Shown here in pieces: positions 12,101 to 22,524 of a stretch of DNA of 64,000 nucleotides (its first letter is position 1; the number at the start of each line of letters is the position of its first letter). Source of the stretch: Melitaea cinxia (lineage: Eukaryota; Arthropoda; Insecta; Lepidoptera; Nymphalidae); contig NC_059399.1 in NCBI RefSeq assembly GCF_905220565.1, forward strand, positions 14,934,501 to 14,998,500, in the 5' to 3' direction. The position numbers were made by a program, and so were the translations under genes. Under the pieces are notes generated by a model. The model worked only from the letters and a program-made list of their open reading frames with translations. It was not told the origin of the DNA and did not search any database.

Positions 12101-12707
12101 GAAGGATGGCACTCCCGACTTCTGTCGAGCCTGTCGTCATCCCGGTGAGTCACTCAGGCATGTGCTTTCGGGTTGTTCCGCGCTTGCTAATACTGAGTAC
12201 TTGCACAGACACAACCAAGTGGCCAAGATTCTCCACCAAGAGCTTGCTCTTATGTACGGTCTCCTGGAACAGAGGATGCCGTATTACCAATACTCACCGG
12301 TGCCAGTACTCGAACGCGACGGAGTCCGGCTCTACTGGGACCTGCCTATCGCCACAGACAGGACGATACTGGCGAACAAGCCTGATATCGTGGTGATGGA
12401 CAGGGCACGGTCGAGGGTATTTTTAGTGGACATCACCGTCCCGCATGACGAGAACCTCGTGAAAGCCGAGACTGAGAAAAAACGTAAATATCTGGATCTG
12501 GCGCACGAGATTGTCGACATGTGGGGTGTGGGGTCCGCTGAAATAATCCCTATCGTAATATCTGCCAGCGGTTTGATCCCGGTTAGCCTCGCTCACCATC
12601 TGAGGCAACTGGGGATCCGGGACGGTTCACTCGCAGCCAGGATGCAGAAGGCGGTGTTACTTGACTCGGCTAGGATTGTCCGCCGGTTTCTCAGCCTACA
12701 GCCCTAA
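9159..12707 (+). pseudogene. R4/Dong-clade ORF: Myb-like, RT, restriction-like endonuclease; one nonsense codon
   Basis: The frame is open for 1182 codons except for TAA at codon 585 (10911-10913). The start is the first of two adjacent ATGs; an in-frame TAG lies 21 nt upstream. Seen: a Gly/Pro/Arg-rich N-terminus, then a Myb/SANT-like segment (about 75-150, RMRWTPKMN...AYYRAVGRETG...YR); RT from about 440-900 with NYRPITCLTSIYK (511-523), motif A WID-stop-KKAFDSVPH (582-594), GIFQGDCLSPL (644-654) and the catalytic YMDD (688-691); a CCHC knuckle C-x2-C-x8-H-x4-C (989-1006); and a PD-(D/E)xK nuclease (KPDIVV 1074-1079, LVDITVP 1090-1096, EKKRKY). The stop replaces the Tyr usual before KKAFD and is one substitution from TAT/TAC; both parts are in the same frame. 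Residues of both catalytic centres look intact. As read, only a protein truncated before the RT core would be made, so the copy is probably dead unless the stop is read through or is an assembly error. Confidence 0.9.
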
Positions 12708-12862
12708 CCCCCGGCCGTTTGATCTCCCTGCCGGGGCGTATTCCTCCACCCGCTTATATTTATATATGTAAGTATAAGTAAATTTACTATATTATCTATA
12801 TAAGTAGTTATTGTAATATATGTATCTATTATGTATTGGGCGGGCGGAGTGACATTCAGTGG
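12708..12862 (+). other. 3' UTR of the Dong-like LINE
   Basis: About 155 bp from the ORF stop to the TAA repeat. It begins with a C-rich stretch, becomes AT-rich, and ends GGGCGGAGTGACATTCAGTGG. There is no poly(A); R4-clade elements commonly end without one. Confidence 0.7.
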
Positions 12863-12882
12863 AATAATAATAATAATAATAA
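12863..12882. repeat. TAA microsatellite, 3' flank of Dong-like LINE
   Basis: A run of AAT/TAA units follows the LINE end and continues into a T-run. It is the 3' partner of the TAA run at 8975-8991. Confidence 0.85.
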
Positions 12883-13119
12883 TTTTTTTTTTTCGTCCAG
12901 TGGCATCGCAGGTTCATCTTCTCATAACTTTAAACCTATACATTATAACAACATACTTTTTCAGGCAAAGCTAATCTTAGTAGGTTGGCCTGGTCTTGAT
13001 TATAAAATAACTTTTATTCATAAGGATTAATATGCCAAGCGCCAGCAGCTTCTATGGAATTGTAATCTTATATATTTAAATACATGTATATGTATAAATT
13101 AATCCCGATAATGTATAAT

Positions 13120-13347
13120 ATGTACGCGAACAACTTCTGAACGGAATAATTCTTTTGTGTCGTATTCGTTACTGTCGGGATAAAGTTTGTACGAACGAAA
13201 AAAAAAAATCCTTATTGTCAATATATAATTATTTATTAAAATGTGTCTTTCTACTTTTTATTTCTTTGTACTATTATGTATATGCAATAGAGTACTAATA
13301 AATAAAAGAAAATTTGGTGGAAAAACATGGCCGTACGTGTCAGCTAG
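13120..13347 (+). mobile_element. possible old Helitron-like 3' part
   Basis: The segment ends ATGGCCGTACGTGTCAGCTAG followed by T, like lepidopteran Helitron 3' ends. It contains the block TTCGTTACTGTCGGGATAAAG, also seen in degraded form at 60075-60105. No clear 5' TC terminus was identified. Confidence 0.35.
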
Positions 13348-13590
13348 TTTTTTATGAATCTTTAATAATTACAGCTGTGAAATTGATACGTCTTATTTAC
13401 ATAGTAATTTCAAATGGATTTCGTCACTAAATTGCCGTAAATTATCGTCATTATAGCCAGTAAATTTTGATAATCTAAAGGTATTAGGCGGGTGGTGTAA
13501 GGTTTCAGTTTTTGGTGTTAATTAACTGGATACAATGAAAATGAGTTTAAAGGCGTTCTGACACAGTTTTCTGTAGAAAAAGAAAATTTG

Positions 13591-13608
13591 AGCCGTCACG
13601 TGACGGCT
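13591..13608. promoter_or_regulatory. 18-bp perfect palindrome centred on CACGTG
   Basis: AGCCGTCAC is followed directly by its reverse complement GTGACGGCT. The centre is an E-box, CACGTG. It lies 4 bp outside the inverted-repeat-bounded segment that follows and may belong to the same element. Confidence 0.45.
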
Positions 13609-13612
13609 GGCA

Positions 13613-13933
13613 GATGTGAAACATTTATTTTTCTTATATATAAAAGAATTTTCAATTCAATTTTTTTTTAATATCACGACAACTCAATTATTATATACTA
13701 TAGTATAGTACATATATTACATCATATAGCGTGGCGATGCGTCGCCAGGACCTGTATCGCCACGCCAACAATCAAGTTTACCCTCGCCTATAGATGTTTC
13801 ATTGGGTGGCGGTGCGTCGCCACCACAGAAATCTAAATAATATTGACTTATTATTTAGATTTCTGTGTTCGCCACGGTCTGTATCGCTACGCGAGCAATC
13901 AGGTTTACCCCTCGCCTATAGATGTTTCACATC
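13613..13933. repeat. hairpin-rich MITE-like element
   Basis: Twelve-bp inverted ends GATGTGAAACAT (13613-13624) and ATGTTTCACATC (13922-13933) bound 321 bp. Inside are three perfect inverted repeats: GCGTGGCGAT/ATCGCCACGC (13729-13738 and 13756-13765), GGTGGCG/CGCCACC (13805-13811 and 13818-13824), and 19-bp arms at 13824-13842 and 13849-13867 with a 6-nt loop. A unit including CTCGCCTATAGATGTTTCA is present twice (near 13784 and 13911). There is no coding capacity and no target-site duplication was identified. Confidence 0.6.
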
Positions 13934-13934
13934 A

Positions 13935-14930
13935 ATTATAAAAACACTATAGTTTGTAATGCTATTTATTAAGATAAGATTAACGTTTGTTACTTCTAAA
14001 TACTAAAACTTCTAACTCGTTTTATAACCTAATATGGCAACTTATTCTGAAAATTTGATCGGGCCTTCTATTCATATGTACAGCATAAAGATAAATTACT
14101 TTGGCATGAAGTGTATCAATAAACCACTCAAGGTCATGATTCAATAATGATTTCCATGGTATTTTATGTTTGAAAAGGAATAATTTTAAAACCGTGATGT
14201 TGAAGAATATGCATTTTTAAGGCTAGTTGGTAATAATTATAGTAACGAGATAGGTTCTGTAAATTATATTGAGAGAATTTCTATTTTATAATTAAATAAT
14301 ACATACAAATTCTTATATAACTCAAAATTTAATGTATTCTATAACATTAAACATCTAAGGACATGAACATCTTCATTTCTAAAGTAAAATCTATTTTAAT
14401 TTCAAAGTACATCAAAATCTTACCCAGATTTGACTTGAAAAGAGACAATTCCGTATTTACAAAATATTATTAAATACTAAAAATTATTTAGCATCAAAGA
14501 CATATTTCAGTATTTGGGAAGGAGGGATTTTTCAATAACATTATCAACATCAAAATTATGAGAAGCACGTGTCTAAAGCGCGTTCAAACAAATCCTTATT
14601 CGTCTAAGCTGAGATAACGCGTATCAGCGTTGGTGACGACACGTGTTTAGCAATCTTAATTTGCGTTAACTGCTGAAGTGGTATTAGGAAGATTCGGGCT
14701 CAATCTCGCACGGGACCGTACATTAATCAAGTCGATGTATGTGAGCTGTAATGGGCTTAAGCGAGTTCTTTGTTAGTGAAGTATTTCATTCTTCGCATTG
14801 AGGTGTTTAAGATAATGTATCCGTAGATGTTATTGTGTTTATTATTTTTGGGTTAAATGGAGACGGACATGTGTATATTAATTTTTTTTATTAATTCGCC
14901 CAAAGAAATGTCTTACGCTCGGTGTTGAGC
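13935..14930. other. non-coding, unique
   Basis: No exon or repeat was recognised. The block 14560-14770 is less AT-rich and carries the sequence CACGTGT followed by TA twice (near 14566 and 14640); it could be a conserved non-coding element. Confidence 0.4.
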
Positions 14931-14934
14931 CAAA

Positions 14935-15175
14935 TGTTCTAATGATACTTGCATATCTGAGAAACGGCTTGTGCCCAACTTTGGGAAGTTTATAGGCCAT
15001 TGAAACATAAAGCGAGATTTCAACTGTTGGTCTGAGCTTCTTCTATCTAGGCGAAGAGTCGCAGTTTAACCTTCCGTACTGCAGCACTGTAATATTTAGG
15101 GGATAATTTCCCTATTATGAGAAATGATTGTCGTCAGATGTTAATGATAATAACTGTGAGTCATTCACTTGTGTG
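14935..15175 (-). repeat. degraded SINE A-related and LINE-tail sequence
   Basis: Around 14960-15003, GGCTTGTGCCCAACTTTGGG followed by TTATAGGCC resembles a LINE/SINE 3' tail. At 15095-15175, TTTCCCTATTATGAG, then AATGATTG and CAGATGTTAATGATAATAAC, matches the minus-strand SINE A body with many substitutions. It is old. Confidence 0.45.
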
Positions 15176-18100
15176 TTCATAGTTTGTCTTTGACTATAGA
15201 AACCAGTAAAGAACTCTCAAAAAAATATTCAGATGGCAATTGAAAAGAAATGTTTGTACAACTTAAAAAACAAAAAAAAAAAAAACTTTTTATACTATTA
15301 GAACAACTGCGGTTATTTTAGCTTCATTTACATGAACAATTAGAATGTATGTGCTTCGTAGAATATGTTGTACTACTGTGTGTATGTAAAAAAAATATTT
15401 AAATACGAAATAAACAGGTAATTAAGTATTACCAATATTAGTAATTATGATTTAAGAGCTTGAAATGAACTGTCCCACCTTTTTCGCACGGGATAGCTTA
15501 AAGTAAATTTATTAAACAGAACTAAATTACTTTTTACTCATTGATTAGCAACGGCGTTATCGCCAAAATCTTTTACAATAAATTTTAAGCAGTCAAAGTT
15601 GCATGTAGAACAAAAAAAGAAACACTTAGCGAATCGAGGGGAACAAATGAAAAAAGTTAGTTAGGGGGCAAAGACAAAAAAGAAACGGGCAACCTAATGG
15701 GTCCAAGTTGGGAAACACTTTGGCTAAACATTTGCTAATGGAAATGGAAGGGAGCCAGCGGTGAAGTGTAACGGTTGATTCCGTTGTTTTTTACACGCAC
15801 CGTGAATGCGATGCCAAATTCGTATATTTAGAGTGAAAACGTACTGCCTTGTGGCTTCTTAATTCATAAATTAAAGAAATGTTTAGGATTCGTAGATTTC
15901 GTAGATTGATTCATAAACTAATTTGATATTTGTAAAGTTTTACTTATACATACAAACAACCATCTGTTCCTGAGATAAATATAATTATAAAAAGGTTAGT
16001 TCCTAATATATATATTACTCTACTTGTTATCACATGTTAATTACGTTTGGAAGCATTTTTTTTTCTTATATTTCCATAATGTATATTTTTTGACATGATT
16101 TATATGCTTACACGAACAATGAAAAGACACATAAAATGAAAATAGTTTATAAAATAATATTAGTAGCTAAATCTGTTCCATCTGGAACACCTCGGATACA
16201 GATATTTGATACTAAAAGTAATTTCAAAATTTATTTCAGTGTTCCGTAACAGAGGAAGTCGACAAAGGAGTTTATCTACTAACTTTATTTCTACTAATTG
16301 GCATTAAAGTTTTCGATGTAAATGTCCTTTGTTAAGCTCGTTATAACTCCTCGACTGTTTTTACGAAAGCAAAAATATCGTTTTAGTTACTGGTTTGTTT
16401 ATAAACTTGGGTCCCTAATGGAAGTTTATCGTTGGAAATCCTTTATTGAAAAACTGGATTTTGTAAAATTTCGCCGTCTATTGGTTACAGAAAAAAAAAC
16501 ATTAATCAGAATCGGGATTATTGTTCCAAGTTTGCGACTAAAAAAGTGCAAAAGTAATAATTCAAGAGGTCGCGATCAGGTGCTCCTAACTGCCCTGATT
16601 TACTCGCCAACTTGCTAACTCTCGAATTTGTTTTTTTTATTATTTTATTAGCATATGAATAATGTTTAAGGCATATTGCACTATCAACTGATATAATATG
16701 TTTAGTATAATGTGAGCAATATTGAGACATGTGTTCCAATTTTTTTTTTGAATTTGGAAGTCTTTTAGTTATACAGCGCTATTGTTTAATGACAAAATTG
16801 AGTCATTTTAAAATATGTATAATTAATTGAATAATTTGTTGATTTGATAATTTTTCCCTTTATTATTTTTTTTTGTAATATTTAACAAAATATTTTAAAC
16901 AAAAACAGTGGTAAGATTTAAATTTAGTAGCAGAAAATTTAACAATTTTAATTATTGTGTTCATGAATAAGGAATTTTAATTTAGTAAGCATTTCAACAG
17001 CCGTGCCGATTGTTGAAGTTTCATAAATGTTGTTTTGTTCTCGGGTTGATATCGAATAATATCGTAAAAGAATATTCGAGTATTTTACTAAATTTGTTTG
17101 TAATTCGAATATAAAATGTTTCGAAAAAATTTTGCTTCACAATAAGATTCAATATATTTTGTAGACTTGTAGTGGTTATTGATTTGATAAATAATTTTAA
17201 GATGTTTTAATTTAGACGAAAATTTTATTGAAATTGAAATGTACATACGCAGCCTCTTTTGGATTATCGATTTGGTAGTAGATTTTTTCATTTTTTTTTA
17301 TATGTGTATGTGTGTATATATATATAATGTATGTATAAACATATTATATACATATATAATATATCCGTTATATAAAATGTTTGCGCCCCTTCCTAAACAC
17401 CATATGCTAGTCCTGTGCTAGTTCAAGTTTTAGGTGTGACAAGCTTATTGTGTCGTCTGCGTTAGTACCTTGGCATTTCGTTGTGTCTGATAAATTTAAT
17501 TCGAGTGTGAATTTTTTTAGTTAGGATTTTATAAATCAAGATTAGCGTATTAAAATGATATAACTGGTATACATTAATTATTTTTGTTACCTTCTAGATT
17601 ATATTAATGCTTGTTATGAAATCGTAGTTGAAAATAACCTTTTTTCTGTATTAGTGTGTGAAAGTTTAAATAAATAAAAATATTATCACGTTATAATTTT
17701 TAATGGCAACTTTCTTTTATATTTTACATACAATGTGTCCAGTGCTTCTAACTACAGTCTTGTCATGAAATATGAGTAGTAGTAGTTTGTAAGGACCATT
17801 TCCATTTTATGCTTTTTATCTGACCCAACCTGGGTACCAACAATTATATGTATAAGGTTTTGTATATCACTTCCAAGCTCTGTCACTGTTAATTTTTGGG
17901 TGGACAGACGTATCGTTCTCGAAGACGGTAAGTATTAATAAATAATTAACTTGTTGTGTGAGTCGCGTCTGCTTTCTCTTGCTAATGTAAGTTAAACGAG
18001 GAAGCGTTTTAGTTTAAACAATATTAACAAACGATATAGACTCTTCGAAAGTTATTATAATTTAGAGAGTAGAGCAGAAAGGGCAAAGATATTTAGAAAT

Positions 18101-18187
18101 AGTCAGAATGACGCTTGTAATGCTGGTATAATTTTTAGTTAATTAGAGGATATACTGAAACTTCGAAATGCGCATGCAATATGTATA
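15176..18187. other. non-coding, AT-rich
   Basis: No repeat family of the window and no exon with splice sites was identified. A 98-codon plus-strand frame at 16322-16618 and a 60-codon frame at 17239-17421 lack protein-like features and are considered chance frames. Confidence 0.5.
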
Positions 18188-18188
18188 C

Positions 18189-18527
18189 GCTTCAGCCTGT
18201 ATTATCCCACTACTGGGCATAGGCCTCTTTCCCTATGTAGGAGAAGGATCAGAGCATAATCCACCACGCTACTCCAATGCGGGTTGGCGGATATATTCCC
18301 TACTATGAGTAACGATCGCTATCAGGTGTACATGATAACAACCGGGACCGACGGTTTAACGTGCTCCGAGGCACGGTGGGGAGATCCACAAGGACTGCAC
18401 AAACACCCAGACCACGGCAAACACCTGTATGGCCAATACAAATGTTTGTTACGTGCGGAGATCGAACCCGCAACCGCCAGCGCAACAGATACAATCCATG
18501 ACTGTGACCGTTGCGCCAACGCGGTGA
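18189..18527 (-). mobile_element. SINE A, near-complete copy
   Basis: Minus-strand order: tRNA-like head with GCGTTGGCGCAACGGTCA and B-box-like GGTTCGATCTCC, then the body and the 3' tail CCCAGTAGTGGGATAATACAGG. It is close in sequence to the 8250-8592 copy. No convincing duplication was seen. Confidence 0.85.
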
Positions 18528-18599
18528 CTGTATCAATCTGTATTAACAGTAGAAATCAAATTAATATATTTTTTTCTAATATTTACGCGAATTTCACGC

Positions 18600-18700
18600 A
18601 TTATAATGAAACAACTTTTTCCGATTTTATCGCGGTTTATTATGTTTCTTAAATGTCCGATGTTTCGGATAGTTTACAGCAACCATGGTCACGAACTAAT
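18600..18700 (-). repeat. Repeat D, left arm
   Basis: CATTATAATGAAACAACTTT, TTTTATCGCGGTTTATTA and TACAGCAACCATGGTCACG match family D in reverse. A second D copy in opposite orientation lies at 19185-19290, so the two may be the termini of one element into which SINE B inserted. Confidence 0.6.
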
Positions 18701-18712
18701 AGTAAAAAACTT

Positions 18713-19057
18713 CATCATCATCATTCATCATCATTCCAGCCTATTGCAGTCCAATGCTGGACATAGGCCTCCACAAGTTCGCGCCAAAAATGAGTGAACT
18801 CATGTGTGTTCCCCATAGTCACCACGCTGGGCAGGCGGGTTGGTGACCGCAGGGCTGGCTTTGTCGCGCCGAAGACGCTGCCGCCCTTCTTCGGCCTGTG
18901 TGTTTCAAAGCCAGCGGTTAGATGGTTATCCCACCATCGGTCGGCTTCTTAAGTTCCAAGGTGGTAGTGGAACCTTATTATCCCTTAGTCGCCTCTTACG
19001 ACACCCACGGGAAGAGAGGGGGTGGCCAAATTCTTTAGTGCCGTAGCCACACAGCAC

Positions 19058-19115
<58 letters not shown>

Positions 19116-19168
19116 GTGTGTATTTTCGGCTATTAACGGCTATATTCTTTGGTGCCGTAGCCACACAG
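18713..19168 (-). mobile_element. SINE B copy with duplicated head around an AT repeat
   Basis: Reading minus, the head carries the stem GTGGCTA/TGGCCAC and the GTCG/CGAC hairpin. The body is standard and the tail ends in (ATG)n. Flanking AGTAAAAAACTT at about 18701-18712 recurs (with one extra A) after the head. The head end (GTGCCGTAGCCACACAGCA) is present twice, on both sides of an AT microsatellite at 19059-19112, so a piece of the 5' end has been duplicated with microsatellite growth between the copies. Confidence 0.8.
19059..19112. repeat. (AT)n microsatellite inside SINE B
   Basis: About 50 bp of AT dinucleotides split the duplicated head of the SINE B copy. Confidence 0.95.
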
Positions 19169-19184
19169 CAGTAAAAAAACTTAA

Positions 19185-19290
19185 TAATCTATTAAGTTTT
19201 TAATAAACCGCGTTTTTTAAAATCCGATTTTTTTTTCATTATAATGTGTGAAATTAAATTTGCGTAAACATTAGAAAATAATGTGTGAAC
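19185..19290 (+). repeat. Repeat D, right arm
   Basis: TAATAAACCGCG, AAAATCCGATTTTTT, CATTATAATG and TTTGCGTAAACATTAGAAAA identify family D in plus orientation, inverted relative to 18600-18700. Confidence 0.6.
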
Positions 19291-19423
19291 CAAATTAAGG
19301 TTGGTAAAACAAACTTGAACTTGTGAAGTTATAGGTGTAAGATTTGGTTTTAATTAGTAAGAAAAGTTTGTATAGAAAGAACGTTAATTCGTTTGTTGAG
19401 TTAGTATTGGATCGAATACATTT

Positions 19424-19865
19424 TTAACTGACTTCAAAAAAGGAGGAGGTTACTCAATTCGACCGTATATATTTTTTATTTTTTTATTTTTATGTATAAT
19501 CGGGGATAACTTCGTCGTTTATGAACCGATTTTGAATTCTTTTTTTGTTGGAAAGGAGATATCCTAAGTATGGTACCATAAGAAAACTAGGATCATGGAA
19601 TGCCAAAGAAATCGAGGGAGACACTCTAAAATCCGCATAAATTTTTACTGCATGTACCGATTTTGACGATTTTTAAGTTAATCGAAAGCCAATGCTTATC
19701 ATATCACGTGGCCAAGTTTAAATTTCATCAAGGTCTGATTACAACTTCTACGTAATCTTTGATAATGCGTATTTACTTGACTATTTTTTCGTCTACCTAC
19801 GTTGTATTACTTACGTACTTATCGATGTAATTGAAGTCGGTTTTTTTTTCGTTTGCCAGTAAACG
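19424..19865 (+). mobile_element. MITE-like family E, full-length copy
   Basis: The ends are inverted: AACTGACTTCAAAAAAGGAGG at the left and TTGAAGTCGGTTTTTTTT at the right (consensus arm AACCGACTTCAA). The interior carries the typical order: GAACCGATTTTGA, GGAAAGGAGATATCC, ATCGAGGGAGAC, CCGATTTTGACGATTTTTAA, and GACTATTTTTTCGTCTACC. It has no coding capacity. Related copies: 49010-49416, 57627-57960 and shorter ones. Confidence 0.7.
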
Positions 19866-21395
19866 CAATTACTGTTTGATAGGTTAAGTATAAAATAGTC
19901 AAAAATGTATCTCACATTGTGTACAAGGATAACTGAAACAATTTTGGATTAAATGTAAAGCACGATGATGGTCTTCCAGTCATATATTTCGATCAGGTTT
20001 AATCTACCATATAAATGGAACTACATATGACCCAATAAATAAAATCGAAATTCAAAAGTGAATTAATTTAGTAGTAGCTGACTTTTGTCGACAAGCAACA
20101 TTGTAGAGAATTCGAAAATCGAAGAATATCAAATGTTGACGATTTTATTATTTTGGACTAGCTTTATAAACGACATTGTAATACAAATATCCATAATTGT
20201 TATATTAATCTCATTAAAAATGTTCTTTAATTTTTTTTTGTATCACTAGGGTTGCAAACAAGCTTACGTTGACTTTACCCCCGACCCTTTTTAGATGTGT
20301 TGACTACCTTATTCACCACATGAACGCAATTCTTCTTGAGAATAGTATTATTTGACTGAGATTAAGGTACTCTGATGGTCGCTCTGCGTGTAGGATGTAA
20401 TTCTGATTTGATCTTAATAAAATTACTTTAAATCTGCTAGTGAGAAATGGAATTTTATATCTTATATTGGAACTTTGGCTGTGTTTTGATGTTTCAAAAT
20501 GAAAAATTAGGGAAGCGCTTACTCTTAAACCTCTATATTTTTATAAAAATACATTAATATGCTATAAAATGCACTCTTTTGTACACATTAAACTATAAAT
20601 TAAATATCTTTTGAAGCATTTTAGAAGTATTTTTATACCATTATAGTATAAAGAATCGGTAAAAAAATATTATGTTGGACGTCAACGTTTTTTATGTACC
20701 TACCTAAGAATGTTAGCAAAATAATGCGAAATCATATCAGGAAATTATTTACTAGGAGGCCCATTGATGATGAATATGAAGCCCAATAAATATTTTTACG
20801 TTCCTATCATAATAATGATCAGAGCCATCTGTGATTATCTGCAAGAACCAAATCAAGTAATCGAACTTATCGTTCTGAGTTCGATCATTAGTTCCTAAAC
20901 AAGCTACTAGAAAGCGCTGAGGGCGTGGAGACGCGCTGTTTCGGATCTTCCAAATATTTTTACTATTATTTGCTTTAATAGCTAAATTTGTAGGGTATAT
21001 GTTACACTACAAGTAAGAAAGTCTTAAGAAACATTCTCTTTTCCTACCAAGATACCATCCCTGTTTGTCTCCCTTCAGTAGTTATCTTATTATGTAAGTC
21101 ACTAAGCATAAAGTGAATTACACCACTGGATCCACTGAGGCAAATAACAAAATATATGAGCCAATAAAATAGAAACGACTTAAATATATTCTTTATCAAA
21201 GGCAACTTGAGAATGACAGGAAACAATATAAAAGAGATTATATTCGTTGACTTTTCTTCAGAAGCGCTGTCAGAAACAACAAGTCGTTTTATTGGAAAAC
21301 AATGTTTGGTTAAAGAAAAATATTCTTTATATTTATCAGTCATCGAATCAGTTTTCTCTATTAATAATATGCATATATGCAAAAATATAATAGTG
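19866..21395. other. non-coding, no repeat recognised
   Basis: AT-rich. A 127-codon minus-strand frame (21044-21427) runs from the SINE at its 5' end to a stop near 21044. It is hydrophobic in parts, but has no recognised domain or clear splice sites and was not accepted as a gene. Confidence 0.4.
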
Positions 21396-21396
21396 G

Positions 21397-21591
21397 CGGT
21401 TGCGGGTTCGATCCCCGCACATGACAAACATTTGTAATGGCCGTACAGACGTTTTCTGTGGTCTGGGTGTTTGTGCAGTCCTTGTGGGTCTCTCCACCGT
21501 GCCTCAGAGAGTACGTTAAGCCGTCGGTCCCGGTTGTTATCATGTACACCTGATAGCGATCGTTACTCATAGTAGGGAATATATCTGCCAA
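21397..21591 (+). mobile_element. SINE A, 5' portion of an interrupted copy
   Basis: Starts within the T-arm/B-box (GGTTGCGGGTTCGATCCCC), so the first ~50 bp of the head are missing. It continues to TAGGGAATATATCTGCCAA and resumes at 22241 after a nested insertion. Confidence 0.85.
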
Positions 21592-22238
21592 TCATCAGAG
21601 TGTCATCGTCATCCAGACGAGGAGTGGGAGGCTGCGAATACATGACAGCGTTTCGCACGCGATAGTCGCGGTGACTAGACACACCAAGGCCTGTGTCTAC
21701 TACACCGACTACAGAGATGACGCGATCTGTCGTTTCGTCGGGAGGGCGGCGGAGGCTACGGAAAAAGACATCCTCGAGCATAGTCTCAAGATGGCGATTC
21801 ATAATAGCGATACCGCCGTCGTTGAGAGTATTCTCGAGATGTCAAAATAAAATTGGAATAGGTTGCTTTGCTTGGGAGTACTCCTCGGTGGTAGTAATAT
21901 AGACAATATTAAAAAATATATTTTTAAGAAAACTATTATTACGCATGTAAATAATGTAAGATTTAGCTAGATATAAGTATAGTATTATAAGGAAATAATA
22001 ATAATACAAAAAAAAAAAAAAAAAAAAATTGTACTATACATTAGATTAAGAACCGGTCGGTGGACTCACGTCTCTTTTGGAGACATTAAAAACAGTCTGA
22101 CTTGAACAGCGATGTTGCTGAGTAACGCCTACCTTGAAATACAAAAAAAATAAAAATAAAAATTGCATGTATTTCGAATAAAAAAGGACATGGGTTTATA
22201 AGCCCGTGGATGTATATGACTTGTAAAAAAAAAAAAAA
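21592..22238 (+). mobile_element. poly(A) retroelement or retrocopy nested in SINE A
   Basis: About 650 bp ending in a 16-nt A-tail, flanked by the 14-bp duplication AATATATCTGCCAA (21578-21591 and 22239-22252; the leading As are ambiguous with the tail). The first 255 bp are GC-richer and open. The rest is AT-rich, contains an internal A-run (22008-22028), and has AATAAA near 22177, about 47 nt before the tail. This layout is a 5'-truncated transcript: end of an ORF, a ~390-bp 3' UTR, and poly(A). The source gene or LINE is not recognised. Confidence 0.8.
21593..21850 (+). pseudogene. C-terminal ORF piece of the nested retroelement
   Basis: Eighty-five open codons run from the insertion edge to a TAA at 21848-21850. 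Composition is protein-like: starts HQSVIVIQTRSGRLRIHDSV, middle ACVYYTDYRDDAICRFVGR, ends VVESILEMSK. No family is recognised. The 5' part was lost at insertion, so no start codon belongs to it. It could be the end of a LINE ORF or of a retroposed cellular or other mRNA. Confidence 0.45.
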
Positions 22239-22240
22239 AA

Positions 22241-22345
22241 TATATCTGCCAACCCGCATTGGAGCAGCGTGGTGGATTAAGCTCTGATTCTTCTCCTACA
22301 TGGGGAAAGAGGCCTATGCCCAGTAGTGGGATATTACTAGCTAAA
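22241..22345 (+). mobile_element. SINE A, 3' portion after the nested insertion
   Basis: Continues exactly from the point of interruption (CTGCCAACCCGCATTGGAGC) to the tail CCCAGTAGTGGGATATTAC. Confidence 0.85.
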
Positions 22346-22524
22346 GCGAGCGAAATGCAAACATAATTCCTTCTATTACTTCAATGGTAGTAGTATCACT
22401 AGGGAACCAAACAATCTGATGTAATTAGTCATAATGCAGTAGTTTTGATTTTACAGGTGAATTTATATAACATTTTAAATTCACTAAACTCATAATTACT
22501 GTGATTTATAAGATAAGATAAAAT

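Larger units (their letters stand above)
8991..12862 (+). mobile_element. Dong/R4-type non-LTR retrotransposon, near full length
   Basis: About 3.87 kb between two TAA runs. It comprises a 5' UTR (8991-9158) with folded head, one long ORF (9159-12707, one stop inside), and a short 3' UTR (12708-12862) with no poly(A). The single ORF, restriction-like endonuclease, Myb-like N-terminus and TAA target site are together typical of the R4 clade, in particular Dong, first described in Bombyx mori. GC content and codon use differ sharply from the AT-rich host DNA. The intact length and single nonsense codon suggest recent insertion. Confidence 0.85.

Noticed and set aside
9174..12608. many open frames on the minus strand and other frames of the LINE
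   Set aside because: They are shadows of the GC-rich Dong-like ORF in other frames.
21044..21427. 127-codon minus-strand open frame, partly hydrophobic
   Set aside because: It begins inside SINE A, has no recognised domain and lacks clear splice signals; AT-rich DNA yields such frames by chance.
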